Position numbers and translations under genes: made by a program. The notes beneath the pieces were generated by a model that worked only from the letters and a program-made list of their open reading frames with translations, searched no databases and was not told where the DNA came from. Positions 49,214 through 61,700 of a stretch of 64,000 nucleotides of DNA are shown here, one piece after another. This DNA comes from Elmis aenea (lineage: Eukaryota; Arthropoda; Insecta; Coleoptera; Elmidae): NCBI GenBank assembly GCA_947652605.1, contig OX393578.1, positions 2,976,001 to 3,040,000 on the forward strand, written 5' to 3'. Numbering within the stretch: the first letter of the stretch is position 1; each line of letters begins with the position of its first letter.

Positions 49214-49446
49214 TATGACGAAGGCATCCATCCTGGGTACATGGACGGCGGTGCGGCGGCGGTGGCAGGTGGACTGTATGATTCACACGTGGCCCACCGG
49301 CCCACACTGCAAAGCCTACACCATTCCCCACACCTAAACCATGGCATGCACCCATACCATGCAAACCATGTTAACGCAGCCGCCAACCATGTCATGGGCG
49401 GCGCGGTGCCAGACGTCGGCAAGAGAGATAAAGACGCCATTTACGG
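49214..49446 (+). CDS. hth: homothorax exon 2 (His/Ala-rich N-terminal segment)
   Basis: This exon encodes residues 6-82 and the first two bases of codon 83 of Homothorax. It starts after an acceptor TTTTACAG at 49213 with YDEGIHPGYMDGG and ends RDKDAIY plus GG at a donor GTAAGT (49447-49452). The middle is rich in His, Ala and Asn (HHSPHLNHGMHPYHANH, then NAAANHVMGG), as in insect Hth and vertebrate Meis proteins. The terminal KRDKDAIY block is nearly invariant in the Meis family. GC content is far above the flanking introns. Exon 2 enters in phase 0 from exon 1 and leaves with two bases of a Gly codon, completed by the first base of exon 3, giving the family junction IYGHPLFPLL. Reading frames on the opposite strand here are shadows. 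Confidence 0.97.
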
Positions 49447-49499
49447 GTAAGTCTCAAAAACATTCCTCAAAAACTCCACGTAAAATCAATCCCCACGAA

Positions 49500-49620
49500 C
49501 AATTTCAGTAGGCGCTTTTGCCGGTCGCGAGTCCGGGCCCGCTCTGCCACTCGACCGGCAAGCGACGCCACGCTACCCGGCAACCGCTCGGCCCGGCCGC
49601 CGGACTCCGCGCGCCAACTA
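49500..49620. promoter_or_regulatory. GC-rich hairpin-forming patch behind hth exon 2
   Basis: About 110 bases with very high GC content, 50 bases downstream of exon 2. GCCGGTCGCGAG near 49519 can pair with CTCGACCGGC near 49552. It follows ACAATTTCAG, an acceptor-like string. It may be a splicing-regulatory structure, an alternative exon or an enhancer core; function is unknown. Confidence 0.35.
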
Positions 49621-50029
49621 TAAAACAATATTTACTCTCATCTCGGCCGTGTTTATTTAAAAGGTGTTACCAATTAGTTAGTGGTTATGTGTTTATATCA
49701 ATATACACAAGAAGATTCATTAGTATCTGGATAATATTCAGGTCTGCAAACACGCGATTTGCTGGATTTTATTTGCGTTGATTTTGACCTGTCGGAAGAA
49801 TTATAACAGGATTTCAATTGTACTTGGCTTGGTTTTTGTGTCCTTCGCGTATTTGCCTCGGTGGTTTAAAACAGCGATTCACGAATCGGGACGAGTACTC
49901 TGAAGTTGTTTTGCAATGTTCTATAAATATTCAAAAGTTTGTTTTGTTTTTAAATAGTTACATTTAATATTGAGCACGTAACGAATTGGTTGAAGAGTTT
50001 TCCTCGCCATACTTAAAATATAAAACGGC

Positions 50030-50640
50030 GCGCGTTGAGGTTAAAAACCCAAGACTTCAATCGTTCTTTTTCGATTCTTTCTGCCCTTTGAAAGATTCTT
50101 CCATTGGAGTTGCGCAAGATCTTCTCCTACTGTTCCCAAGCACCCTTCGTGGTCGACCTCTTTTTCTCTTGGTGCCTACTTCACTCACTAGCATAATCTG
50201 TGTTATTTTTTCATCTCATAATTTGTAGATATACCCTAGCCTCGTAATCTTTGTCTTCTTGCTATTTTTTGTTGGGCATACATTTCCTTGACTTCCCGAT
50301 TTGTTCATCTTCTCCACCGGTCTCCTTCTTTTATGCCTCTATAAATTCTCTCGAGCATCCTCCTTTTCCGAACTTCCAGATTCATCTCCAGGTCTTTATC
50401 GAGAATCCAAGTTTCGCATTATTAATGGCTGTAGGTATTCTTATTTTTGCTTTCCTGAACACATTTTTGTCTGGAGCATCGTTGTTCTACTTCTACTTCC
50501 TTTTAGCAGCTTCTTATTAATTTTCTCATGTTATTTTGTTAACGACACTCCTAGGTACTCGAATCCTTTAACTATTTCAAGATTAAATTCGTTTCCAATC
50601 GTCTATGTTGTCTTAAAAACATCCCCAATATGATCGTTAT
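50030..50640 (-). mobile_element. LINE relic in hth intron 2
   Basis: In shifting minus-strand frames the region reads VKGFEYLGVSLTK, then WTLDKDLEMNLEVRKRRMLE and RIYRGIKEGDRWRRMN, then LVSEVGTKRKRGRPRRV and EDLAQLQWKNLSKGRKN. FEYLGV and GxKRKRGRPRxxW are landmarks of the post-RT region of insect LINE ORFs. The relic has many frameshifts. Plus-strand frames over it are shadows. Confidence 0.7.
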
Positions 50641-51224
50641 TACCCTTCATATCCATTTGTTTCGTTTTTTGTTCGCTTTTTGTTCGTTTTTTGTTCTTTT
50701 TTTGTTCGTTTTGGTCCGGGCCGAATGTGTGAACTTAAAATCTACCAATAACGTGTTTTAAAAAAATAATTAATTGTGTAGATTTCAGAATCTTTGGCTT
50801 GGTGGCTTTTGTGCGCTCGTTTTTAACGTAGAATTTTTGCTTTGAACGCGACGCGACAGACCGTAATATAAATCAAAGAAATATGTAAATCCGCATGAAA
50901 TCAATCTTTGCTTAAGTTCAAAAGCATCGACTGAAAACATTTATATCTACACAAATAAAACGTCACTGGCGGAATGTTACTATTTAGTTATGAATGGGTG
51001 TCTATCAAATGGCACAGTGCAAGACGCATTCATAAATGTAGCGATTTATTTATGGCTTGCCATCTCCGGATAATTTACGGGTCAAGGGATCGCGATAGTG
51101 ACGGGCCACACTAGAAGTCTTTGGACATCTGATACACACGCTGTAACGGCGCGTTTGTTTATTGATATTCGCGAATGCAGAGGGCATTGTACAGTTAACG
51201 CGAGGGTGAAGATAATAAAATTAA

Positions 51225-51740
<516 letters not shown>

Positions 51741-53076
51741 TTAGTATAGGATTCTGTAAGTTGTAAATTTAGCTTAGGAGGTCAAATTCATGTTAAACGA
51801 ATCAAAATAGAACATACCTAAGCTCTTTTAAGTAAGTTTAAGTATCCACCCCACTTCTAAACCGTGGCCATTAATAATTCAAGTGCCATCGACCAATTTT
51901 ATTGTACGTTTGATAAAACAAATAAATTTTGTCGCTTTTCAGGACAAATCATTTACACATGTTATAACGATTTCAAAATGCGTGCCAGAAGTAGTGGCCC
52001 AACAATATATCTATCAAACGAGATCCCAATTAAATAGTAGTTGCCAAAAAAATGGTATTAAAGCAAGAAAAAAACAAATTTATGATCAGCTGCGCAAACT
52101 CATTTTTGTTTTGTAAAAAGAAGTGGAAAAGTTTTATTAATTTTGACTTTTCTGTAATTTATATAAAACATTAATTAATATAAGTAAAGTGAATATTGCT
52201 TATTTAATAACGAGGAAAATATTTTCTTAAAGACCATATGGGGTTGTTTAAAGAAATCTACCAATAAAGATACTAGAGTTTTGTAACTATCTGTATGATC
52301 TTCTAAAAAGAATCTTTCTCACACATTTTTGAATACATGTTTTGTATAAGTTTACGTTACAATTATTGCTGAAGATACATTTTGGGAGCGCATTCATATT
52401 TATAACACAACTTGTTAATTTTTATTTTCTACTGCTCCTCTATTAAAAAAACATTTTGTTAATACACAAAAACACATGCCCCGTAAGTTTGAACTGTGAA
52501 GCCTAATTGTATAATTTTAGATCATTAATCTGTAATTAACGTGTTAGTTTATACATTATTTATTTATTTATAACGACGAAACGCATTACTGTGCATATTT
52601 TTTGCCACTTTTTTAATAAGCTGTTTTTAATACAATAGAAAACTGTTCACTAATTGCAAAAATGTTAAGTGCGAGATACATCGTCACGATTCATACACGG
52701 AAGGAAGCCATTGGGCTTTTAAATGTCTTGTTGTTTTAATTTTACACGATTTTAAGCCACAAATTCTGGAAGGGCACAGCATTGTCTTAGACGAAATTAA
52801 TTAGTCACACTCGAATTTATTTCGTAAATTTATTCCTGAAACTACGTTGTACTAATTAAAAAATTGTTCCACATGTACATACATTTGTAACAACTTAAAG
52901 AGTAACATAGAAAACTTAATTAAAAACAATTTCGTATGTTCCGTACAGGCAAGGAAATACATTTTTTTGTGTTTCACCAACAACAAAAATTTATGGGACA
53001 GATTAGAATCGCGATTGAGAGCAAATTTTAATTCCGCCCTCCCCCTAATCTAGCGTGTTTAGTCATAGAAAAATTC

Positions 53077-53284
53077 GGTTAGGTTAGGTTAATATACACA
53101 AACTATTTTGCCGTAAAAAGTTGACTGCTTAAAACAAAATCATGTTATAAAAACAGACGAGATGAGAATTATTTTGTTTTGGTACCTTACTTAATCAAAA
53201 TCACTTCCATTTTCCAAAAACTGGGACGTTTTAACAAAGAATTTTCGTTTATCAAGAGTTCTAAATTGGTTCGGTTAGGTTAGG
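53077..53284. repeat. Two short TTAGG-type repeats
   Basis: GGTTAGGTTAGGTTA occurs at 53077 and GGTTAGGTTAGG at 53273. Both are preceded by TTCGGTTAGG. TTAGG is the usual insect telomere unit, but such short dispersed tracts are common in insect genomes. Confidence 0.6.
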
Positions 53285-55269
53285 CTACATCAACCATAAT
53301 CATGTCATTTGTTTCTGCAACTATGTATCTTTTGTTTACGTTAATATGTTTCAGATTTTTTTCAAGCTTTTATGACAGGTTTTGATTGAAATCTGTAAGG
53401 GTTTTTATGTGTTCATGAATATTCTTTAAAATTTTCCGCACAGTAACTTTCAAACAAAGCTAATGCGTTTTTAATGCATCAAGTGCACACGAAATCATTC
53501 ATATTTTGCTACTAACTGCGTGTGTAAAATGTGCACAAAGCAAAAAAATTAAGTACGATAGTTCTTAAAGACAATCGCAGTTTCTATCGTTGCTGCACTA
53601 TTATTTACACCTTCTAGAGTGAAATCCTGTAATCTTTTTCATTTGTCAGTTTTAATATAACGTGGTTTATATAATTATGTTTAAAAAGGGTTATTTGCTA
53701 GGCTCATTCGTTTTGCAAAGCTGTTGCGTATATTCGCATGAAATAAACACGTCCTCTGATACATTGATGGCGGTAATTTATAAGATAATATGGTTGTAAT
53801 GTGCATTTAATGACTGAAATTTTATATACTATTGGCTAATTTAATTTACTACTGCTGGAAGCACACGACACGGCGCCTGCTAAGAAACTATTACTACTTT
53901 TTACTTGTTATTAATTATTAGGAAAAGGCCAAGCGAATTTGCCTGTTTGCAACGTAGTGCTTCATAATTATGACGTCCAATATTCGAAGGTTACTTTCAG
54001 TTGCATTTTAAGGCTAAAAATTTTCATGGAGACGTGTTTTTTTCAAAGACAAATTTTATTTAATATCTCCCCCAAGGAGACGAAGTTTCAAGTACAAAAA
54101 TACTGTTTTCATAAAATTATTTAAATCAATTACTTCGCAAATGCTTAAGAATTGGTACCACCGATTTTTTCGTAGCTTAAGGTCTTTATAACTAAATAAT
54201 TTTTACATTAACCTGTTTCCTATTTACAGAATATATTCAGAAGGTGAATATTTATCATTTAAGTGCACCAAAATGTTAAGAAATACGTCAACAAATTCAC
54301 CACAGAATATTTTCGTTATATTTATTAAATTCCCTGTACAGGGTGGCCTATTTTCGATGCCCATACAGGGCATCTCGGTTATTATCAGAGATAGAAAAAA
54401 ACTAAGTTAAAATAAGTCTAGATAAACAAATAAAAAAATTCAAATTTTGATTATTCTACAACTGTTCGAGCATTTAAACAAATGAAAGCACAAGTACAAC
54501 ATAGGCCCTTTTAGTTTCGTTTAATTTTTGTTTTATTACACATATCTAAGTTTCGGTTAAACATCTTCCAAAAAATATAAATTTCAATTTGCTACACAGT
54601 TTTCGTTCAAAATAAAATTTGAGTTATGAATGGATAACAATTAAGTCAGTATTTATTTCACAACCGAACTTACTATAATTAATGGGTACCCAGCGTTGTA
54701 CCCCCTCAAGAAATTTTAATTCTCATTGTCCCATCTAATTTTCGATAATCCGGTAATTATTGTAACTGCAGGATTTTCCAAATTGAACATTAATTATTGA
54801 AATCAGTACGTCACTTCCGTTTCAAAGTTAATTCTAATCACTCGCTAATCAGCAGGAGTTGGTTGACTTATTGCTCGTTTTGAAATAAATATTCATAATA
54901 TTGTAAATCGATTTCTTTTGTTATTGTAACGCCGTTTTTGTTATTACCCACGGCTCGGGGAAATGAATTATTTAAAAATGTTATAGTAACTTAATGTTCC
55001 GATAATTTATGATAAGTTTTATTGCTTATGTTTAAAAATATGTTAGCCGTTATCGTTAACAAAATGAATGTTCATTTTGAGAATTGTTTTTCTGTTGAAT
55101 TATTGCCATGTTGAAATATGGTAATCAACCTGTTAAATAAATATTCGTATTGGTGTGTTCTCTGACTTACATACGTTCGTCTCAATTATACAAAAAATAT
55201 TAACCAAAAATGTTTAGTCTGGGCTATTAAGAAAAAAAAACATCGAGGCGAAAAATATTTAAACATAGA

Positions 55270-56007
55270 CAGTGTGTCCAAAAGGTATGGCATATTATGC
55301 TACATATCTCAGTAAATATGTATCCACTTTAGTAAAACAAGTTTTAAATAAAAGTTGTTTGGTGCTTAGTTTTCCACCATAAGACAAAATTAAATATTTT
55401 TTTTCGAATAACAAAAGCGCAATGAAAAACAATTAAATTTTTTTTAACGACAAGATACCCCTATATTATACTGATTCGATAGAATTTTTTTTTCTTTTTT
55501 CAATGATGCAAAACTTTTGCACCCTTACTTAAGTAACTTTTTGAGGAAAACGCAAAAAATACTCTCAAATTATTTTAATTGTTTAGTATTTCTAACAAAA
55601 ACGTAATAAGAACTGATTTTTTGACGAAATCTACTGTAAATGTTCAACTTGTGAACCATTTACAGCTTGGCAATGATAAACTCGGTTTTAAAACCCGTTT
55701 ATAACATTCCCAATCATTTCAGGTGTAGTAGACCTCATTTCTAATTCGATCTTTTAAATTTTCGATATTCTCCAGCCTCTTGGCATAAACGTGACCCCAT
55801 CATTGTAAAGAGAAAAGAATTCTCTATCAAATGAGTTTAATATAGGGGTACCTATCTTGTTATTTAAAAAAATTCAATTGTTTTTCATTGCAGAAACAAA
55901 ATTAATTTTGTCTTATGGTCGAAAACTAAGTACCAAACAACTTTTATTCAAAACATTTTTGCCTAAATTATTTACTGAGATATATTCCATACCTTTTGGA
56001 CACACTG
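55270..56007. mobile_element. Deletion-derivative mariner element in hth intron 3
   Basis: The ends are CAGTGTGTCCAAAAGGTATG on the left and CATACCTTTTGGACACACTG on the right; inverted similarity runs for about 130 bases. TA follows the right end, and GA replaces TA at the left. Between them (minus strand, about 55800-55640) are transposase C-terminal remnants: HVYAKRLENIENLKDRIRNE and, after a frameshift, TPEMIGNVINGF, then HCQAVNGSQVEHL. This resembles the KxRIRxE..TPEMLxNV..C..xNGGHxEHL tail of mariner-type transposases. The catalytic region is deleted. Confidence 0.85.
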
Positions 56008-57080
56008 TATGTATTTTTTACTGATAAAACAAACAAAAAACCAATTTATATGTAATCTACAATTTTAAACAATTCGAGTTACTATTTTGGAAAATTTTGG
56101 TAAAACAGTTTAAGCTATATTCCAAAGTAAAAGCTTTAAAAAAATTGGTTTTACAGTAAATAATGGTGCGTTGTTTAAACAATTGCTTGATGCAAAGGCA
56201 GGATTTTATGTACAAAATTCTCAAAAAATTGCCATTTTACCAGCCCAACTCTCTTGCTTTAATTTTAAAACTAAGGCCTCTACAATACTATAAAAAAAAT
56301 TAATAATACATGCATATCCTTGCAAGTAAATTCAAATCTACTTAATACATAGGCGCTTACGTTAGCAATTTAATACTACGATAGTGGTAGATGGCTTGTT
56401 TCCTTTCTGTAGCCATGTTTTTGTATTGCAAAACACTTAAGTTAAATTGGTTATTCAATTACAGTAAATCATTTTTTTCATGAGGCAAAAACACCTGTAC
56501 CTTTGTAACGTGCGTACTTTTAATAAACAAATTAATTTTCAAATGAAATTTTAGTTATTTTACGACAACGTTTTTATTGTTATTACCAGAAGGTGGTACT
56601 AAAAGAGTCTGTTTATAGCGTCGATTTTCTTTGTTTTAACTTGACATTGTTTTTTAATTACCAAACGCAAAACTGTGCATTCTTTCATGTAAATTAATAA
56701 ATAAACACGAACATTGAAGTAGAAATTGAATAAATGTAATTAAAAACATTGTATTACATAAAAAATGTATGTACGTATATGTTAAGTTTGCTCAAATTAT
56801 TCCATAAACAGTGAAAGATACTCAGCATTGTTCGTTTATGTAAGGGCGTCATTCCATAACGGTTTTTTCATATTTATCTTTAAATGTGTACGTTTTTTAT
56901 CAGTTGTATCTATTATTAATAAGCCATGTTTTAAAAAACACAACCTATCGCGTTTTTTTTTTTGTTAATGGTAGATATTTATTTACTAATATATCCCTTG
57001 CGTAAGCTGTTGTTACAAAAAAAGAGTTTCATCATTTAATTCCGAATCCCGTGTGCATTAATATCGCATTACGGCATCTC

Positions 57081-57266
57081 ATGGCGTACAATCAAGCCGA
57101 AATAACTCTAGAAAGTTTCGAGAAAAGTGCAATTATAGACGAGTTAACAGCTATTATGAAATCTCATTTTATCGTGGCGTTGAATGCTACTCGAACGGCT
57201 ACACGTTTGGCTCCTGCTCTAGGTAAAAAAAAAACAAGAGCGTTACGGGCCGCTGTTTACTTTTGA
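57081..57266 (+). other. Unidentified 61-codon open frame in hth intron 3
   Basis: An ATG at 57081 opens a frame beginning MAYNQAEITLESFEK and running through IIDELTAIMKSHFIVALNAT. Its composition is more protein-like and GC-richer than the surrounding intron, and a possible donor (CTAG|GTAAAA) lies near its end. No family is recognised. It may be a nested short gene, a transposon scrap or chance. Confidence 0.15.
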
Positions 57267-59763
57267 TATCTAAGCGTTATCAATTCGATTAGTTTATCGG
57301 ACTTGAAAAACACGAAAACATATGTAAAACATCTTTAAAATTTGTGTTGTACTCGAACTAGGGTATATATTGAGTTACGTTGTGTGTACACATGTTTGTT
57401 TACTACCTGGCTAGATTTGTGGATTTCTGTTTAAAAAAATAAGCTACCGGTACTTAGATTAAAGCAATGTTGCCATTTATGTAACGAAAGACGAACGATT
57501 TTAGAACGAGTTGTTTATTTGCAGGCGTGTTTTTAAAAATTGATAAAGTGCAAAAGTTGTTTGTAAAATAATCTTAAACTGCCATTAAATTTTACATATT
57601 TTGGGTTTTAATCAAATTTTACTCAAAAAATAATTTTTTCTACTTGTTCTAATGTATATTACATTCAAAAAATAACCAAGGATTGTTCAAGACCTATAAA
57701 TTTTGATATCTATGTTTATTGAATTAAAATTTCGTCTAGGGCGAGTTTTTAAATAATTTTTTCCACCAGTTTATTTTGTTAAGTTTATCAGGACATGTAA
57801 AACGAACATTTTGGTTTGTTTTTTTGAGTCTTGCTTTCTTTCCGAAACAAAACAGAGTGTGTTGTGTACTTGCAACTGTTTCTTAAATAACACCCAACGT
57901 TCTACGATTAGTTTACTTTCAGTTCATGAGAAAAAGATTAATCTAAATATAATTATTTTAATTCAGCAAATATGCACTTAATTCAAAATAACTTGACCGA
58001 TATCTCAGAAAATACAAGAGATGTGGGGTTTTATTACCCAGGAATGTGCAGAAATTTGAGTGTTTTAACGAATTATAAATAACTCCAAAACTTTTAGCAA
58101 TAGACAAAAATACGAAAGGGATTTTTTGGTATTTTCTTTTAGTTTTCGAAATTATTGATCAAAAATAAGGTATGGAATAAGAGTTAATAAATGGTAACAG
58201 TGGCTTTATTAAATCTCTTTGAGTTATTGTTGAAATACCAACTTAATTAAAAAATAATCTTTTATTTTTAATTGTTGTTATTTTGGGGAGGGGGTTATAT
58301 TTACGGTGCCCTATAGATGCGGCCCTAGGAATTTTATTTTTAATTGTTTGGTTTGAGAATTTAATACAGAGTCCATAAGAATTAAAAGTTAACTATCAAC
58401 CTAGAAAACATTTGAAAACAACAAAAAAACAAATGCCACCACTGGATAACAGAACGATGTTATCTTTTTTTAAAGCTATTTTTTAAAACAAAACAACTGT
58501 ACAAAATCTGTATTTTTTTTCACAATATTTTGAATTATGTGGAATTCCATAAACTGATTTAGCACAACCTAAAATTCTGAACTTAGTGTCTTTTGTAACT
58601 GGATCTGTACCCCGTATGGTGGTCAAATTATTTTGAGCAAGCCGTTCATGGCGCATTTTTGTGTACAAAATTTCCATTCGCCTCTTAAAATTCACTTGTA
58701 TCGACTTCACAGGCGTCCATACAAGCAACTCGGCTCAAAACGAGCCAGTCCCAGCTGCTTTTTTGGCCCGAGTATTTTAATCACTTTGTAATAATCGTCG
58801 TTGATTATACAAAAAAGATAAAGCACGTCTAGAAAAATGTTCTTTGTGTTATTTTAAATTAAGTAACCAGAAAGAATCGCTAGGACACAACGTGTTACAA
58901 GAAATTGGGGTAAAAGTCCAGCTGCACCGAAACCAGTCACAGCCAATTTCGGTTTCCGAACGCTATCGTTGTAACACCACGGCCTCCTTCGATTTCGACG
59001 TGTTATCTAACATTTTATTATCCCAGTTACGAAATTGGCTTACTTTAGGTCAAAAACGAAACAAAAAAAAAAACAATTGAATACTATAAACAGACGACAG
59101 CGACGAAAACAAACGAAAAGTAACAACCAATCGCAGTATTATATTTAATATCGGAACGGGATTGCCTCCCTGTTATTATTGTAGCGTTGCTGTATGTTTT
59201 CTTAAGCCTTTATTCGACCCCCTTGTGGTGGTTTCATAAACAAATCAACTAAATGATAAATAGTAATGAGAGCTTTATCCGGTAAAGTGATTACTTGACT
59301 GCAGAGAACATGGCCCCTTCCTTTTGTCGTCTTATCCCCCAAACGATTAGAATAATGACAGTTTTCAATGAAAGTAACTCGATTTGGTGGGATATCTTAC
59401 ACGAATTTATTTAGTTTTAGGCTGTACAAGCAGTAAATTGTCTTAAAATCGCACCTCTGTCCAATTTTTTTTGTAGGACAATTGAAAAAAATCCTGTAAA
59501 TTATACTCGTCTTTTCAGGAGTAAAATAAACCTTATCATTGCTTTACTTAATTACATTAAAATTTCATGGTTGTTCAGGAATCAAGTGAAGTGCCATGTT
59601 TCATTTAATGACTGTCATTTTAAAGCCGAGCAAATCACAATCATTTTAAAGTCATTGCAATTACTTTGATTGATGCTAAGATTAATGACTTTTTTTTTAA
59701 ATTTCTTTTGTGCAGTTTTCATGATATGGAAGTAAATATCTTTGTGAATAATATTAAGCTATA

Positions 59764-60643
59764 CAGGTTGTCCCAGATTACATTTACAGCATGGGGATCT
59801 CGCTTATTATAAGATATACAGGTTTGTTTAAATTAGATGAATTATTGCCAAGTGTGAGACGAGCTACAAACAATTTTTAAAAGTCAAAATTTCTCGTGCT
59901 TCAGATGTTATAGCAAAAAATATGAAAATGTTGAATTTCTTTTTTCTCTCATAACTTTTTTCTACACAGTTTTTATGGTAAAGAATATAGCATCTCAACA
60001 TAAAAAGTTTTTCAGTATTTTTGAATATAGCCATCATTATAACAATAATTACTAGAAATACTATCGAATTCACAACAATAATATAAAATTATAATAAATG
60101 ATACCGCCGACAAATGGCAACTCTCATTTGACATTAATTAACTGTTTTTTGTTTTTATTTTCATAGATAGCTTGATAAGTGATGGGTAAAATACGATTTT
60201 TCTTGATTTTGTGACTTATTTATAAAAATAGATATACCTAGCAAGTAATATCTCATTTAAAAGAGAAAAAAAAGCACATTCAAATATTCTATAGCCAACT
60301 TTGCGGCCCATAAAAAAAAGTTAGTGGTAATTTCTCAAAAATGGTACCTAAGTGATAAAGAAAAATCTACAACAACAGTTACATTCTACATTGAGAAATT
60401 TAAGAAAATACCTACAGGAAGTTCTGATAAAATTGTTCCAATGAATAAGACAAAAAAGCTATGAGAAGAAATCCGACATTTTCATAGTTTTTGTTATAAC
60501 ATCTGAAGTACGAGAAATTTTGTACTTTTAAAATTTGATTGTGGCTCCTCTCATACTAAGGACTAATTCATCTAATTTAAACAAACATGTATCTCTTATA
60601 ATAAGGAGATACCCATGCTGCAAATGTTATCTGGGACACCCTG
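59764..60643. mobile_element. TA-flanked inverted-repeat element in hth intron 3
   Basis: The left end CAGGTTGTCCCAGATTACAT is paired with ATGTTATCTGGGACACCCTG at the right; TA is on both sides. The arms resemble each other for about 180 bases, including ATCTCGCTTATTATAAGATA against TATCTCTTATAATAAGGAGA. The interior is AT-rich and has no recognisable transposase. Confidence 0.87.
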
Positions 60644-61289
60644 TATATAATTGAAGTAACGTACTTCAAAAAATGTTATAAAAATTTCACAAACTCAAAA
60701 AAATTGTTTCAACAACGTTTAACATTACAAAAATTTACCCTTGTAAAATATTAGTAAAAGTATCTTATGTGTAAAAAATTGTTTTACTGATAAAAAGCAA
60801 AAGACACTAGGTATAATCCAAAAATGTGGGTGATTAATTGACAATGTTAAAATTGTGCCTGTAAAAAATATGCTTTTGGTAATTCAAAATGCCAATTATG
60901 TTTAGAAGCCGAATGAAAACTGATATTTTGAATAAAAATGTTGTAGTTTGTATTTTAAAATAACTCGTATGTTTTTTGAAAAAGTTGTGTGATACATTTT
61001 GTGTGAGCTATATTAAAATATGGATAGTTTTTTTTGAATTTAGGTGGTTGTTAAAAAGAAGATAAATTAAAGGAATTAAAATTTTGTTTTGTTTTAGATT
61101 CTATTACAACTTTTCAGATTAAAATCATTTTGATATGCTTTTGTTTACTGTTCCGTGATCTTCGATTGGTTTTTGGTTTTGAAAAAATGTATGTAGCGTT
61201 TTGTTTTTCATTTGTAATAATAGGATCAGAGTACAGAGTAGCATTGGGATTGTGTTATATAAATATGTTAATATGTTAGCTGTATGCAT

Positions 61290-61700
61290 GTGTACATTGG
61301 ATGGGAATGAGTGAATCCCATAACAGACACTTCCAACCCCATCTGCGACCCTCGTTCGGCTGCGAAGGGCGATTGGGAGATTTTGACTTTGTAATTACGG
61401 ATCCCCAGCCGCAGTGGCGCTGTTAGCCGTGCATTTGTTTGTACGCACCCGTTAAATAAATCAGGGGTATGAATTTGAATACGCGCTTTAACGAATTATA
61501 ATGGACGAATAAATAAATACACTTAGTCAAATTTACACGTTCAGAGCCGCTGTTAGGGGACAATTTCCCGTTTAGGAAGGTAATGACGTTGTCTGGTAAT
61601 CATTTAATATTCAGTTGTGTGTGGTTGTGAAGATTTTCGAACTAGTAGTCTAGCCCGTTCCGCAGCCGACGCGAGAGAATTTATCTTTCTGTAGTATTTT
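61290..61700. promoter_or_regulatory. GC-richer non-coding island in hth intron 3
   Basis: Unique sequence with raised GC (for example CCCCAGCCGCAGTGGCGCTG near 61403) inside a very AT-rich intron. No splice-framed coding segment is visible. It is an enhancer candidate by composition and position only. Confidence 0.28.

Noticed and set aside
49020..49440. Minus-strand frames of 85-114 codons over hth exon 2
   Set aside because: Shadows of the GC-rich coding exon, which has splice sites and family identity on the plus strand.
49518..49781. 87-codon frame after hth exon 2
   Set aside because: The first part comes from the GC-rich patch and the rest is AT-rich intron; no family features. The patch itself is reported separately.
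50251..50633. Plus-strand frames of 89 and 110 codons in hth intron 2
   Set aside because: Shadows of a minus-strand LINE relic.
54335..54370. Two TACAGGG strings that look like MITE ends
   Set aside because: No inverted partner was found on either side; could be one decayed end only.
58483..59080. 81-codon minus and 78-codon plus frames side by side
   Set aside because: Somewhat protein-like, but no family, splice framing or repeat boundary could be supported.
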